A stretch of 64,000 nucleotides of DNA from JBCCBV01 sp039033855. Its GTDB lineage: Bacteria > Planctomycetota > Phycisphaerae > Phycisphaerales > Phycisphaeraceae. Both the position numbers and the translations under genes were made by a program. Location: positions 62,001 to 126,000 of the forward strand of contig JBCCBV010000004.1 of assembly GCA_039033855.1 (NCBI GenBank). Reading direction: 5' to 3'. How positions within the stretch are numbered: position 1 is the stretch's first letter; each line of letters starts with the position of its first letter. This document shows positions 16,241-25,484 of the stretch, piece after piece. The notes under the pieces were generated by a model. It searched no databases, was not told the DNA's origin, and worked only from the letters and a program-made list of their open reading frames with translations.

Positions 16241-17760
16241 CCGACCTGTTCGGCCTGGCTCAAACCCAACGCCGAAGACGCCGAACCGTGCAGCGCGCGG
16301 TAGCGATCCGCGGCTCCCGAGGCGCGCAGGTCCTCGTCCCACTGAGGGATCATGCCGCCCATGCGCTCGCGGCCCGTTTCGCCTTCGAGCAGCTGGGGCA
16401 GGCACTTGCGGATCACGCCGAGCATGAGATACGCGCAGACCGAGGCGCCGGGCGACGCGCCGAGCAGCGCAGACAACGTGCGGTCGGCGTCGGTGACGAT
16501 CTCCGTGCCGTAGTGCACGATGCCGGCCTGGCCGTCTTCGCGCTTGATCGCCTGAACACGGATGCCGGCGTCGACCAAATGCCAGTCTTGCCGGTTCGCG
16601 TCGGGATAGAACGTGCGCAGCTCCTTCATCCGGCTTTCCATGCTCTGAAGGCCCTGCTGGATGAGGTACTTGACCAACGGCAGGTTGTAGAGCCCGACTT
16701 TGGTCATCGGGCCGATGTTGTCGAGCTTGACCGAACGCAGCAGGTCGGTGTGCCGTCCGCCTTCGTGCAAGAACTTGGTGGTCCACGCGGCGAACGGGCC
16801 GAACAGGATCGCGCGCTTGCCGTCGATCACTCGGGTGTCGAGGTGGGGCACGGCCATGGTCGGCGCTGCGCCGAGCGCCTGGCCATATACCTTGGCGTGG
16901 TGGCGTTCGACGATCTCGGGCTTGTCGCAGACCAGCCACTGCCCGCCGATGGGGAACCCGCCGAAGCCTTTGCTCTCGTCGATTCCAGACTTTTGGAGCA
17001 ACGGCAGGCTGCCGCCCCCGGCGCCGATGAAGACGAAATCGGCTTCGCGGGTCAACGTTTTGCGGCTGGCCTCGTCGCGTACGGTGACGCGCCAGCCCCC
17101 GGCCGTGCGGTCGAGGCCGACGACCCGGCAGCGGGTGGCGACGCCGCAGCCGTCTTGCTCGGCCAACCAGCCGAGCAGCTTGCGGGCCGCGGCGCCGAAG
17201 TTCACGTCGGTGCCCGCATCGACCCGGGTCGACGCGATGGGGACGTCCGACCGGCCTTCCACCAGCAACGGCGCCCAGCGGGCGATCTGGTCGCGGTCTT
17301 CGGTGTAGGCCATCTCGGAAAAGAAGTGGTGCTGCTGCATCGCCTGGTAGCGCGCACGCAAGAAGTCCACCTGCGGCGCGGTTTGCACGAAGCTGATGTG
17401 CGGCACCGGCCGGATGAAATCGCTGGGCGTGTCGATCAGCCCGTCGCGCACCGCCGACGCCCAGAACTGGCGCGAGTGCTCGAACTGGTGGAAGATGTCG
17501 AGCGCGTTGGACACGTCCACGGAGCCGTCGGCCTCGGGGTGCGGGGTGTAGCTGAGCTCGCACAAGCCGGCGTGACCGGTGCCGGCGTTGTGCCAGCCGT
17601 CCGACGCCTCGGGCGACAGGGTCGAAGCCACCTCGTACACCTGCAGTCTGGCCGTGGGGTCGAGCCGCTTGAGCATGACCCCCAGGTGTGCGGACATGAC
17701 GCCGCTGCCGATGAGCACGTAACGCGGGTTGTCGATGTGGGCGGCCGTGGGCATGGGCAT
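16237..17760 (-). CDS. mqo: Malate:quinone oxidoreductase
   Basis: A 507-residue FAD-dependent enzyme that oxidises malate to oxaloacetate and passes electrons to membrane quinones in the TCA cycle. The Rossmann motif RYVLIGSGVMSAHLGVML lies near the N terminus. EGWHNAGTGHAG-like (SDGWHNAGTGHAGLCELSYTP), FIGAGGGSLPLLQKSGI, GFPIGGQWLVC and FGPFAAWTTKFL are all typical of Mqo. The length fits the family. ATG 17760 is used here; a TTG at 17766 and an ATG at 17754 are alternatives. It lies 10 nt after the DeoR-type regulator and may be cotranscribed with it. No malate dehydrogenase is visible in the window. Confidence 0.94.
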   Translation of the reverse strand: MPMPTAAHIDNPRYVLIGSGVMSAHLGVMLKRLDPTARLQVYEVASTLSPEASDGWHNAGTGHAGLCELSYTPHPEADGSVDVSNALDIFHQFEHSRQFWASAVRDGLIDTPSDFIRPVPHISFVQTAPQVDFLRARYQAMQQHHFFSEMAYTEDRDQIARWAPLLVEGRSDVPIASTRVDAGTDVNFGAAARKLLGWLAEQDGCGVATRCRVVGLDRTAGGWRVTVRDEASRKTLTREADFVFIGAGGGSLPLLQKSGIDESKGFGGFPIGGQWLVCDKPEIVERHHAKVYGQALGAAPTMAVPHLDTRVIDGKRAILFGPFAAWTTKFLHEGGRHTDLLRSVKLDNIGPMTKVGLYNLPLVKYLIQQGLQSMESRMKELRTFYPDANRQDWHLVDAGIRVQAIKREDGQAGIVHYGTEIVTDADRTLSALLGASPGASVCAYLMLGVIRKCLPQLLEGETGRERMGGMIPQWDEDLRASGAADRYRALHGSASSALGLSQAEQVG

Positions 17761-17770
17761 AAGCAATGGA

Positions 17771-18583
17771 TCAGGGCTGCGCCGCGGGCGGCGTGACGGT
17801 GACGAGTTCGAGCTCCAATTCGCGCAGCCGCAGGCGTTCGCGCAACCGCTGCATCGGGATCGAGTCGGCCGCGCGATCGACCATCACCACGTCTACATCC
17901 GACAGGTCGGCGAAGAAAAACGCGCCCGACACATCGAGCTTGCCGCGGTCGATCATCAGCACGGCCTGATCGGCCACCGCCAACATCCGCGACTTGAGCG
18001 CGCCGTGGCGATCGGTCGCTTCGGACAGCCCCCGGTCCGGATCGACGCCCCGGCAGGACAAGAAACAGCGGTCGATGTGCAGCTTCGCCAGCACGGCCTC
18101 GGCGATGGGCCCGGTGAAGCACACAGCGTCGTCGTCGAGCGTCCCGCCGGTGCACACCACGCGCGTATGTTTACGCTCGGCCAGCAATAGACACACCACG
18201 GGGCTCGGACTCACAACCGTCAGGTCGTCGTCGGGCAGCCGCTTGGCGAGTTCGATGGCGGTGGAGCTGGCGTCGAGCGCGATGACCTCGCCCGGCCGGA
18301 CCATGTCGGCCGCGGCGCTGGCGACCGCGATCTTCTCGGGCAACGCGATCGACTGCCGCAAGCGCAAAGGCGGTTCGCGCTCGGGCGCGCCCTCGGCCGG
18401 CACCGCCCCGCCGTGGGTGCGTTGCAGCCGCCCGGCGTCGTCGAGCTGGCGCAGGTCACGCCGGATGGTTTCGGTTGTCACCTGAAGGTCGCGAGCCAAA
18501 TCGACCACCCGCACGCTGCCCCGATCCGTCAGCCGCTCCAGGATCCAACGTTGGCGTTCCACGATCATCGGCGCCACTTGCAT
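17771..18583 (-). CDS. DeoR-family transcriptional repressor (probable rhamnose operon regulator)
   Basis: A 270-residue protein. An N-terminal winged helix-turn-helix (ERQRWILERL... VVDLARDLQVTTETIRRDLRQLDDAGRLQRTHGGAV) is followed by the DeoR sugar-phosphate sensor domain (KIAVASAAADMVRPGEVIALDASSTAIELAKRL). Family members usually sense phosphorylated sugars such as rhamnulose-1-phosphate. It is divergent from the rhamnose operon, with about 125 bp between them, which supports control of that operon. ATG 18583 is assumed; ATG 18568 (MIVERQRW) fits the family start equally well. The mqo gene follows closely and may be read through. Confidence 0.88.
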   Translation of the reverse strand: MQVAPMIVERQRWILERLTDRGSVRVVDLARDLQVTTETIRRDLRQLDDAGRLQRTHGGAVPAEGAPEREPPLRLRQSIALPEKIAVASAAADMVRPGEVIALDASSTAIELAKRLPDDDLTVVSPSPVVCLLLAERKHTRVVCTGGTLDDDAVCFTGPIAEAVLAKLHIDRCFLSCRGVDPDRGLSEATDRHGALKSRMLAVADQAVLMIDRGKLDVSGAFFFADLSDVDVVMVDRAADSIPMQRLRERLRLRELELELVTVTPPAAQP

Positions 18584-18600
18584 GCCCGGAGGGTACCCAA

Positions 18601-18640
18601 AAAAACAAAACAAAACAACAAGATTCCCGAAAAAACAAAC
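18601..18640. promoter_or_regulatory. A/C-rich repeats, possible DeoR operator
   Basis: The stretch carries repeated AAACAAAA units and a CGAAAAAACAAA, whose complement TTTGTTTTTTCG resembles the TTTCGTTTT-type operators of DeoR proteins. It lies just upstream of the rhamnose operon promoter and near the regulator's own start. The base composition contrasts sharply with the surrounding GC-rich DNA. Confidence 0.45.
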
Positions 18641-18647
18641 TAAAGTG

Positions 18648-18676
18648 TTGTATTAGGTCCACTAAAGACGCATAAT
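18648..18676 (+). promoter_or_regulatory. Sigma70-type promoter of the rhamnose operon
   Basis: TTGTAT (18648-18653) and CATAAT (18671-18676) are separated by 17 bp. A second CATAAT starts 10 bp further on. Transcription would start near 18684, followed by AAGGA at 18694-18698, nine nt before the ATG at 18708. Confidence 0.55.
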
Positions 18677-18707
18677 CGGACATAATTCCACACAAGGACC
18701 CGCACCG

Positions 18708-20918
18708 ATGCCTCCTTCTGCGACGGCCCCCATCGACCCCGCCACCTTCCGCCACGTCCACCACCGGTGGGACGACGCCCACGCCCAGGGCCTCAGCCCG
18801 CTCGACCGGCTGGTCTATCGCTCCAACCTGCTCGGGGCGGACCAGCGCGTGACCAACACCGGCGGGGGTAACACGTCGTCCAAAGCGCAGGAGACCGACC
18901 CCGTCACGGGCGACGCCGTGGACGTTTTGTGGGTCAAGGGTTCGGGGGGCGACCTGCGCACGTCCGGCCGGGGCAACTTTTCGTCGCTCTATCAAGACGG
19001 CCTGCTGAAGCTGCGTGAGCAATACCTGGCCGACCCGAAGCGCGGCCTGAAGACACCGGCCGAAGACGACATGGTCGGCCGGTACAAGCACGTGACGTTC
19101 AACCTCAACCCGCGCGCGTCGTCCATCGACACGCCGTTGCACAGCTACCTGCCGGCCCGCCACGTCGACCACATGCACCCGACTTCGGTGATCGCTATTG
19201 CGGCGTGCTCGCGCGCCGAAGAGATCGCGCAAAAGGTCTACGGCGCTCGCATGGGCTACGTCCCCTGGATGCGCCCCGGCGTCGAGCTCGGTCTGGCCAT
19301 GCAATCGCTTTGCGAGCAAAACCCCGAGATCGACTCGATCCTGATGGGCGGGCACGGGCTGATCAACTGGCACGACGACGACAAGGCCTGCTACGAGCTC
19401 ACGCTGTCGCTCATCGAGCAGGCCGCGCGCTACCTCGAAGAACACGACCGCGGCGACAAGACCTTCGGCGGCCCGCGCTTCAACGACGTATCGATGGATC
19501 GCAGTCAAGAGCTGGCCGTGGCCATCTTGCCCTGGCTGCGCGGACGGGTGTCGCAGCAGCAGCGGTTTATCGGCACGTGGGACGCCCGGCCCGAGGTTCT
19601 GCGTTTTGTTCAGTCCAACGACGCCGAGCGGCTGGCCGAGCTGGGCACGTCGTGCCCGGACCACTTTCTGCGGACCAAGATCAAGCCGTTGTACGTGCCT
19701 TGGGACCCTGCTTCGGGCGACCTCGACGCGCTCAAGAAACAGCTCGACGAAGGCCTCGACAAGTACCGAGCGGATTACGCGGCGTACTACGAGGCCTGCA
19801 AACGGCCCGATTCGCCGGCGATGCGCGACCCCAACCCCACCGTCGTGCTCATCCCGGGCATCGGCATGCTGGCCTGGGGCAAGAGCAAGAGCGAGTCGCG
19901 CGTCACCGCCGAGTTTTACGGCTGCGCGGTCGAGGTGATGCGCGGCGCCGAGGCCGTCGATCAGTACGTGGCCCTGCCCCGGCAAGAGGCGTTCGACATC
20001 GAATACTGGGCGCTCGAAGAGGCCAAGCTCCAGCGCATGCCAAAAGAAAAAGATATGGCCCGAAGGGTGGTCGCCGTGCTCGGCGGCGGGTCCGGCATCG
20101 GCAAAGAAGCCTGCGCGATGCTGGCCGAACAAGACGCGTCGGTCGTAGCCATCGACCTGAACCCCGACGCCGCGCAAGCCGCCGCGGATGCGCTCACGCA
20201 AACGCACGGGCAAGGCATCGGCGTCGCGGGCACCGACGTGTCGGGCTGCGGGCCGGCCATCGGCGTGTCCGCCAACGCCACCGACCGCGCGTCGCTCCGC
20301 ACCGCCTACCAGACCGCGGTCCTGGCCTACGGGGGCGTCGATCACCTGGTGGTGACCGCGGGCGTATTCGTCCCGCCCGACAAGACCGGCCGGATCCCCG
20401 ACGACCAATGGGACTTCACCTTCGGCGTGAACGTCAAGGGCGTATTCCTGGCCGTCGATGAAGCCGCCGCCGTGCTGCGCGAGCAAGACCTCACCGGCTC
20501 GGTGGTCATCACCACATCGGTCAACGCCGTGGTCGCCAAGAAGGGCTCGCTGGCGTACGACACGTCCAAGGCCGCCGCCAACCACTTGGTGCGCGAACTC
20601 GCCGTGGAGCTGGCGCCCAAGGTGCGCGTCAACGCCGTGGCGCCCGCAACGGTGATCCAAGGCTCGACCATGTTCCCGCGCGACCGCGTGATCGCCTCGC
20701 TCACCAAGTACGCCGTGGCGTTTGACGAGTCTGAAGATGACGACACGCTGCGCACCAAGCTCGCCGAGTTCTACGCGCAGCGAACGCTCACACGCTCGCC
20801 CATCACGCCGAAAGACCAAGCGCAAGGCATCTGCTTCCTGCTGGGGCCCAGCGCGTCGAAGACCACCGGCCAGGTGCTCCACGTCGATGGCGGCCTGCAG
20901 GATGCTTTCTTGCGATAA
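18708..20918 (+). CDS. Bifunctional rhamnulose-1-phosphate aldolase/lactaldehyde dehydrogenase
   Basis: A 736-residue fusion. The N-terminal class II aldolase domain (about 1-400) has TGGGNTSSK, LHSYLPARHVDHMHP metal-binding histidines and GGHGLINW. The C-terminal short-chain dehydrogenase (about 440-736) has the NAD motif GGGSGIGK and catalytic S and YxxxK in SLAYDTSKAAANHLV. It would cleave L-rhamnulose-1-phosphate to dihydroxyacetone phosphate and lactaldehyde, then oxidise or reduce the latter. This is the RhaEW/RhaAD arrangement. AAGGA sits 9 nt upstream. It is the first gene of a three-gene operon with the kinase (60 nt gap) and the isomerase. Confidence 0.93.
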   Translation: MPPSATAPIDPATFRHVHHRWDDAHAQGLSPLDRLVYRSNLLGADQRVTNTGGGNTSSKAQETDPVTGDAVDVLWVKGSGGDLRTSGRGNFSSLYQDGLLKLREQYLADPKRGLKTPAEDDMVGRYKHVTFNLNPRASSIDTPLHSYLPARHVDHMHPTSVIAIAACSRAEEIAQKVYGARMGYVPWMRPGVELGLAMQSLCEQNPEIDSILMGGHGLINWHDDDKACYELTLSLIEQAARYLEEHDRGDKTFGGPRFNDVSMDRSQELAVAILPWLRGRVSQQQRFIGTWDARPEVLRFVQSNDAERLAELGTSCPDHFLRTKIKPLYVPWDPASGDLDALKKQLDEGLDKYRADYAAYYEACKRPDSPAMRDPNPTVVLIPGIGMLAWGKSKSESRVTAEFYGCAVEVMRGAEAVDQYVALPRQEAFDIEYWALEEAKLQRMPKEKDMARRVVAVLGGGSGIGKEACAMLAEQDASVVAIDLNPDAAQAAADALTQTHGQGIGVAGTDVSGCGPAIGVSANATDRASLRTAYQTAVLAYGGVDHLVVTAGVFVPPDKTGRIPDDQWDFTFGVNVKGVFLAVDEAAAVLREQDLTGSVVITTSVNAVVAKKGSLAYDTSKAAANHLVRELAVELAPKVRVNAVAPATVIQGSTMFPRDRVIASLTKYAVAFDESEDDDTLRTKLAEFYAQRTLTRSPITPKDQAQGICFLLGPSASKTTGQVLHVDGGLQDAFLR

Positions 20919-20978
20919 TCCACGCCGCTCCGCCCGCTTCTGACCGAATCACTGACTCGCCACGGCTGAACACCCCGC

Positions 20979-22523
20979 ATGAACCCACCTTGCCACATCG
21001 CGATCGACCTGGGCGGCGAGTCCGGCCGCGCCATCGTCGGCTGGCTCGACGACGGCCGTCTACGCATGCACGAGGTCTACCGCTTCGGCCACACCCCCCT
21101 GCCGACCCCCGCCCGGCTGGTGTGGGACTTCACCGCCCTGTGGAGCCACGTGCTCGAAGGGCTCAAACAAGCGAGACTCTGGGCTGAGGAGCACGGCAAA
21201 ACGCCGGCGACCGTCGGGGTCGACACCTGGGGCGTCGACTGGACGCTGCTTTCGCGCTGCGGAGAGGTGCTCGGCCTGCCCGCGTGCTACCGGGACCCTT
21301 CTCACCCCGAGGCGTTCGACAAACTCCTGCGGCGCACGACACGGCAAGACATCTACCACGCCACTGGCGTGCAGCTCATGCCGATCAACACGCTCTACCA
21401 ACTGGCGCAGCGCTACGAATCGACGCCCGGCCCGTTTTTCAACGGCGGCCGGTTGCTGTTCATCCCCGACCTGCTGCACTGGCTGCTGACGGGGGTGGTG
21501 TCCGTCGAACGGACCATCGCCTCGACCAGCCAATTGCTCGATGCACGCACGGGCGACTGGAACACCGAGTACCTGCGTTCGCTGGGCATGCCGACCGGCG
21601 TGCTCGGCGAGATCACCGCGCCCGGCGCCGCCCTCGGGCCCCTGACGCCCGAGGTCGCAAAGCACACCGGCTTGGGGGGTTCGCTCCGAGTGGTCGCCGT
21701 AGCGTCGCACGACACCGCGTCGGCCGTGGTCGCTACGCCGGCCCAGGATGACCGGCCCTGGGCGTTCCTCTCCAGCGGCACGTGGTCGCTGCTCGGCGCC
21801 GAGCTCGATGCGCCGGTCATCAACGACGCCACCTATCAGGCCAACTTCACCAACGAGCTGGGCTACGACGGAACCGTTCGATTTCTTAAGAATATCGGAG
21901 GGCTTTGGCTGATTCAGCAGATCCGGTCCGACCTGGAAAGCGCCGGCCAAACCTTTACCTACGCCGAGCTGACCGAGCAGGCCCGCGGCTCCGAACCGCT
22001 GCGCACCTTGATCGACCCCGACCACCCGCCGTTCCTCCTGCCCGGAGAGATGCGGGGCAAGATCGAGCGCTTCGCCAAAGACACCGGCCAGCCGACTCCC
22101 GAAACTCCGGGCCAATTCGCCCGCGCTTGCCTGGAAAGCCTCGCCCTGGCCTACGCCCGGACGCTAGAAACGCTTGACCGGCTGCTCGATCGGCGGACCG
22201 AGGTCTTGCACATCATCGGCGGCGGGGGGAAGAACGAGTTGCTCAACGAGATGACCGCGCAGGCGACCGGCGTCGAGGTGCGTGTCGGGCCGTATGAAGC
22301 CACCGCAGCCGGCAACCTGCTGGTACAGACGCTCAGCCATGCCCATTCGGCCGCCGAGCCCGCCTTGAGTGAACCCGCGGTTTCGCCGATCGCCCAAGCC
22401 CACGCCGCCGCGGCGCGTTCTTTTGAAGTCCAGACGATCCGCGCTGCCCCTTCCGCCGACTGGGCCGACGCCGCCGACCGTTTCGCCGCCCTCTGCCGTC
22501 CGCCCGCCGCTTCCCCCACCTGA
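20979..22523 (+). CDS. rhaB: Rhamnulokinase (FGGY carbohydrate kinase)
   Basis: A 514-residue kinase that phosphorylates L-rhamnulose with ATP. It has the N-terminal phosphate motif IAIDLGGESGRA, VGVDTWGVDW, the VASHDTASAV and FLSSGTWSLLG segments of the second domain, and IIGGGGKNELLNEMTAQATG, all typical of RhaB. Length agrees with the family. It sits between the aldolase/dehydrogenase fusion and the isomerase, 10 nt before the latter, in a single operon. Confidence 0.92.
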   Translation: MNPPCHIAIDLGGESGRAIVGWLDDGRLRMHEVYRFGHTPLPTPARLVWDFTALWSHVLEGLKQARLWAEEHGKTPATVGVDTWGVDWTLLSRCGEVLGLPACYRDPSHPEAFDKLLRRTTRQDIYHATGVQLMPINTLYQLAQRYESTPGPFFNGGRLLFIPDLLHWLLTGVVSVERTIASTSQLLDARTGDWNTEYLRSLGMPTGVLGEITAPGAALGPLTPEVAKHTGLGGSLRVVAVASHDTASAVVATPAQDDRPWAFLSSGTWSLLGAELDAPVINDATYQANFTNELGYDGTVRFLKNIGGLWLIQQIRSDLESAGQTFTYAELTEQARGSEPLRTLIDPDHPPFLLPGEMRGKIERFAKDTGQPTPETPGQFARACLESLALAYARTLETLDRLLDRRTEVLHIIGGGGKNELLNEMTAQATGVEVRVGPYEATAAGNLLVQTLSHAHSAAEPALSEPAVSPIAQAHAAAARSFEVQTIRAAPSADWADAADRFAALCRPPAASPT

Positions 22524-22533
22524 GCCGCCGAAC

Positions 22534-23772
22534 ATGAACGCACACGCCGCCCCGTCCGCCGCCGCCCGCGACCGCGCGCTCGCCGCGCTGGACCGCTTCG
22601 ACATCGAGTTGCCTTCGTGGGGCTTTGCCGACACCGGCACGCGCTTCGGCAAGTTTGCCCAGGACGCGTCGGCCCGCACGCTCGACGAAAAGCTGCACGA
22701 CGCCGGGCAGGTCAACAAGCTCACCGGGTGCTGCCCGACGGTGGCGGTGCACGTGCTCTGGGACTTCGACAACCCGTCCGACCCGGCCTCGGGCGCCGCG
22801 ACCAAGGCGCTCGCCGAAACGCACGGTATCCGCGTTGGCTCGATCAACCCCAACCTGTTTCAAGACCCGCAATACAAGCTGGGTTCGTTCGCCTCGCCCG
22901 ACCCGGCCGCCCGCGCTTCGGCCATGGCGCACTGCCAAGACTCCATCGCGCTTGGCGCCGCAACCGCATCGACCTCGCTGGCCATGTGGCTGGCCGACGG
23001 CACCAACTACCCAGGGCAAGACAACCTGCGCATGCGCTTCGCACGGCTGAAAGACGCGTACCGCGCACTCCACGAAACCATGGCCGAGCGCTGGCCCGAC
23101 GCCAAGCTGCTGGTGGAGTACAAGCCGTTCGAGCCGGCCTTCTACCACACCGATATCCCCGACTGGGGCGCGGCCTTGCGGCTCGCCACGCACGCCGGGC
23201 CGAGCGCCAAGGTGCTCGTCGACACCGGCCACCACCTGCCCGGCTGCAACATCGAACAGATCGTGGCGCTCTTGCTGGCCGAGGATCGACTGGGCGGGTT
23301 CCACTTCAACGACCGCAAGTACGCCGACGACGACCTGACCCTGGGCTCGATCGACCCCTACGCGGTGTTCCGCATCTTCAGCGAGATCGCACAGTTCGAG
23401 CACGACGCCGGCAAGCCCGCGGGCTCGGCCGACATCGACTACATGGTCGATCAGTCGCACAACCTCAAGCCCAAGCTCGAAGCGATGGTGCAAACCGTGT
23501 GCGAAGCGCAACGGCTGTTCGCCAAGGCGCACCTGGTCGACCGCGATGCGCTGGCGCAAGCGCAAGCCGACGGCGACATCACCGGGGCGGAATCGCACCT
23601 CAAAGCCGCGTTCTACGCCGACGTTGAAGGCCTGCTCGCCGAATGGCGCGCGGCGCGCGGGCTGGCCGCCGAGCCGCTCTCCGAGCTGCGGCGCAGCGGG
23701 TTGATTCGGAGCCTGGGCGAGGAGCGCGCCGCAAAGTACGCCGGACAATCCGCCGGCGGCTCTTACGCCTGA
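22534..23772 (+). CDS. rhaI: L-rhamnose isomerase (RhaI/Pseudomonas type)
   Basis: A 412-residue isomerase that converts L-rhamnose to L-rhamnulose, the first step of the pathway. It contains LPSWGFADTGTRFGKF, INPNLFQDPQYKLGS, LLVEYKPFEPAFYHTD, VLVDTGHHLPGCN and GGFHFNDRKYADDDLTLGS. Its conserved E, D and H residues provide the two metal sites of the xylose-isomerase-like fold. It is the non-enterobacterial class, distinct from E. coli RhaA. The ATG 22534 lies 10 nt after the kinase stop. No rhamnose transporter lies in this operon; the GPH symporter at 31066 could provide uptake. Confidence 0.93.
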   Translation: MNAHAAPSAAARDRALAALDRFDIELPSWGFADTGTRFGKFAQDASARTLDEKLHDAGQVNKLTGCCPTVAVHVLWDFDNPSDPASGAATKALAETHGIRVGSINPNLFQDPQYKLGSFASPDPAARASAMAHCQDSIALGAATASTSLAMWLADGTNYPGQDNLRMRFARLKDAYRALHETMAERWPDAKLLVEYKPFEPAFYHTDIPDWGAALRLATHAGPSAKVLVDTGHHLPGCNIEQIVALLLAEDRLGGFHFNDRKYADDDLTLGSIDPYAVFRIFSEIAQFEHDAGKPAGSADIDYMVDQSHNLKPKLEAMVQTVCEAQRLFAKAHLVDRDALAQAQADGDITGAESHLKAAFYADVEGLLAEWRAARGLAAEPLSELRRSGLIRSLGEERAAKYAGQSAGGSYA

Positions 23773-23927
23773 GCCGGCCAGACGCCAAGCAACGCAAGTT
23801 TGCTGGGGTCCGCCGAAGCCCGCTGCGTATCGGGCGTACCGATCCCAGACACCACGGACACGCTGGATCAGCACGCCCAGCATGTACGGTTCAGTCCCCC
23901 CCGCAACGTCCAGATAGAGACCATTCG

Positions 23928-25370
23928 ATGACACTCACATCCAAACTGCGCCCAGCGTTGATCGCCGCCCTGCTTGTCGGACTTGCGCTGTTCGCAATCT
24001 TGCCCGGGCTGCCGGCTCAAGCAGACACGCGACCCAACTTTGTGATCGTTATCGCGGACGACGTGTCGGCCAATGACCTTGGCTGCTATGGCAATACGGC
24101 GATCGACACGCCCAACATCGATCGGATCGCGGCAGAGGGCATCCTGTTCACCAACGCGTACCTGACGATCAGCAGTTGCAGCCCAAGCCGGAGCAGCATT
24201 ATCACCGGCCGTTACCCGCATAACACCGGCGCCTCCGAGTTGCACCGCTTGCTGCCGTTGGATCAAGTCCGGTTCCCCAAGCGCCTGCGCGACGCGGGGT
24301 ACCACGCCGTGCTGTCGGGCAAGATCCACGGCATCACCGAAGACGACCCCGCCTTTGACCTCATCTCCGACGGTAACTGGCCCGAGCACCCCGGCGCCTC
24401 GGAAGACTGGGTGCAACTCGTGCAGGATCGCCCAAAGGACAAGCCGTTCCTGTTCTGGCTCGCCTCCATCGACGCCCACCGCGACTGGCAGTTCGACGAC
24501 GACATCCAACGCTACGACCCGGCCAAGGTTGTCGTGCCGCCTTACATGAAGGACACCCCCGAGCTGCGCGAGGACCTCGCCGCCTATTACCACGAGATCA
24601 CCCGGCTCGACCACTACGTCGGACAGGTCGTGCGCGTGCTGCAAGAACAAGGCGTGTACGACAACACGGTGATCCTCGTGATGGCGGACAACGGCCGGCC
24701 GTTCCTCGGCGCCAAAGGCAGGCTCTTTGACAGCGGCATCAAAACCCCGTTCGTGCTGCGTTACCCCGAGCTTGTTTCCGCGGGGCAGACCTCGGACAGC
24801 CTGGTGAGCGCAATCGACATCGCTCCCACCGTGCTCGAACTCGCGGGCGTCGACAAGCCCGAAGCAGTCCAGGGCGTCAGCTTTACGACCCTCTTGGCCG
24901 AACCCGAAGCCACCACGCGCGACGTCGCGTTCGCCGAGTGCAACTGGCACGTGCATAAAGCGCACGAACGGCTGGTGCGCTTCGGCAACTTCGCGTACAT
25001 CAAGAACAACTACCCGACGCACCACACCCGCACTTACATGACCAGCCTGCACGACCGCGCCACCGGCGGGCTCCGCGACCCGGAGTCCAACGCGCCGCCC
25101 GAGCAGCTGTTCGATCTCGATCAAGACCCGCACCAGCAGGTCAACCTGGCGAACGACCCGGCGTACCGCACGCAGCTGCTCCAAGCCCGCAAGCTGCTCG
25201 ACCTGTGGACGTTTCAGACCGGCGACAGCATCCCTGAACACCCCACGCCGGACCGCGCCGAAGGCAGCACCCCGGACAAACCGAACCACAACCCGCATCG
25301 CGAACAGCCCGGCGACTCCATGAACGCGACCGCCATCCACCACCCGGGGCCGGTTCGGTTGTCGGATTGA
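23928..25370 (+). CDS. Exported type I sulfatase
   Basis: A 480-residue sulfatase with a signal peptide (hydrophobic residues 9-30, then QAD). Metal-binding D44/D45 are in IADDVS. The CSPSR motif (C84-R88) is the site of formylglycine conversion by FGE, followed by SSIITGRYP. FLFWLASIDAHRDW, VILVMADNGRPF and KGRLFDSGIKTPFVLRYP also match the S1 family. It resembles the heparan-N-sulfatase-like/polysaccharide subgroup. Lying between the rhamnose operon and an AKR, it probably desulfates an algal rhamnose polysaccharide such as ulvan, but its specificity is not shown by sequence. The anaerobic maturase or FGE gene is not in the window. Confidence 0.92.
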   Translation: MTLTSKLRPALIAALLVGLALFAILPGLPAQADTRPNFVIVIADDVSANDLGCYGNTAIDTPNIDRIAAEGILFTNAYLTISSCSPSRSSIITGRYPHNTGASELHRLLPLDQVRFPKRLRDAGYHAVLSGKIHGITEDDPAFDLISDGNWPEHPGASEDWVQLVQDRPKDKPFLFWLASIDAHRDWQFDDDIQRYDPAKVVVPPYMKDTPELREDLAAYYHEITRLDHYVGQVVRVLQEQGVYDNTVILVMADNGRPFLGAKGRLFDSGIKTPFVLRYPELVSAGQTSDSLVSAIDIAPTVLELAGVDKPEAVQGVSFTTLLAEPEATTRDVAFAECNWHVHKAHERLVRFGNFAYIKNNYPTHHTRTYMTSLHDRATGGLRDPESNAPPEQLFDLDQDPHQQVNLANDPAYRTQLLQARKLLDLWTFQTGDSIPEHPTPDRAEGSTPDKPNHNPHREQPGDSMNATAIHHPGPVRLSD

Positions 25371-25484
25371 GTCGCTGAGCCTGCCGGTTAGCCGGGGGCG
25401 CAGGCGGGCCGCCAAGTGCGCGAAAAACCCGCTGGGGCCGCCAGGCGTGATATATGTGCTCCCCCTTTTCCCATGAGAGCCCCC

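Noticed and set aside
18456..20882. Open frame of 808 codons antisense to the rhamnulose aldolase/dehydrogenase gene
   Set aside because: Its translation is low-complexity and Arg/Val/Gly/His-rich with no domain. The plus strand encodes a clear two-domain enzyme. GC-rich DNA gives such long mirror frames.
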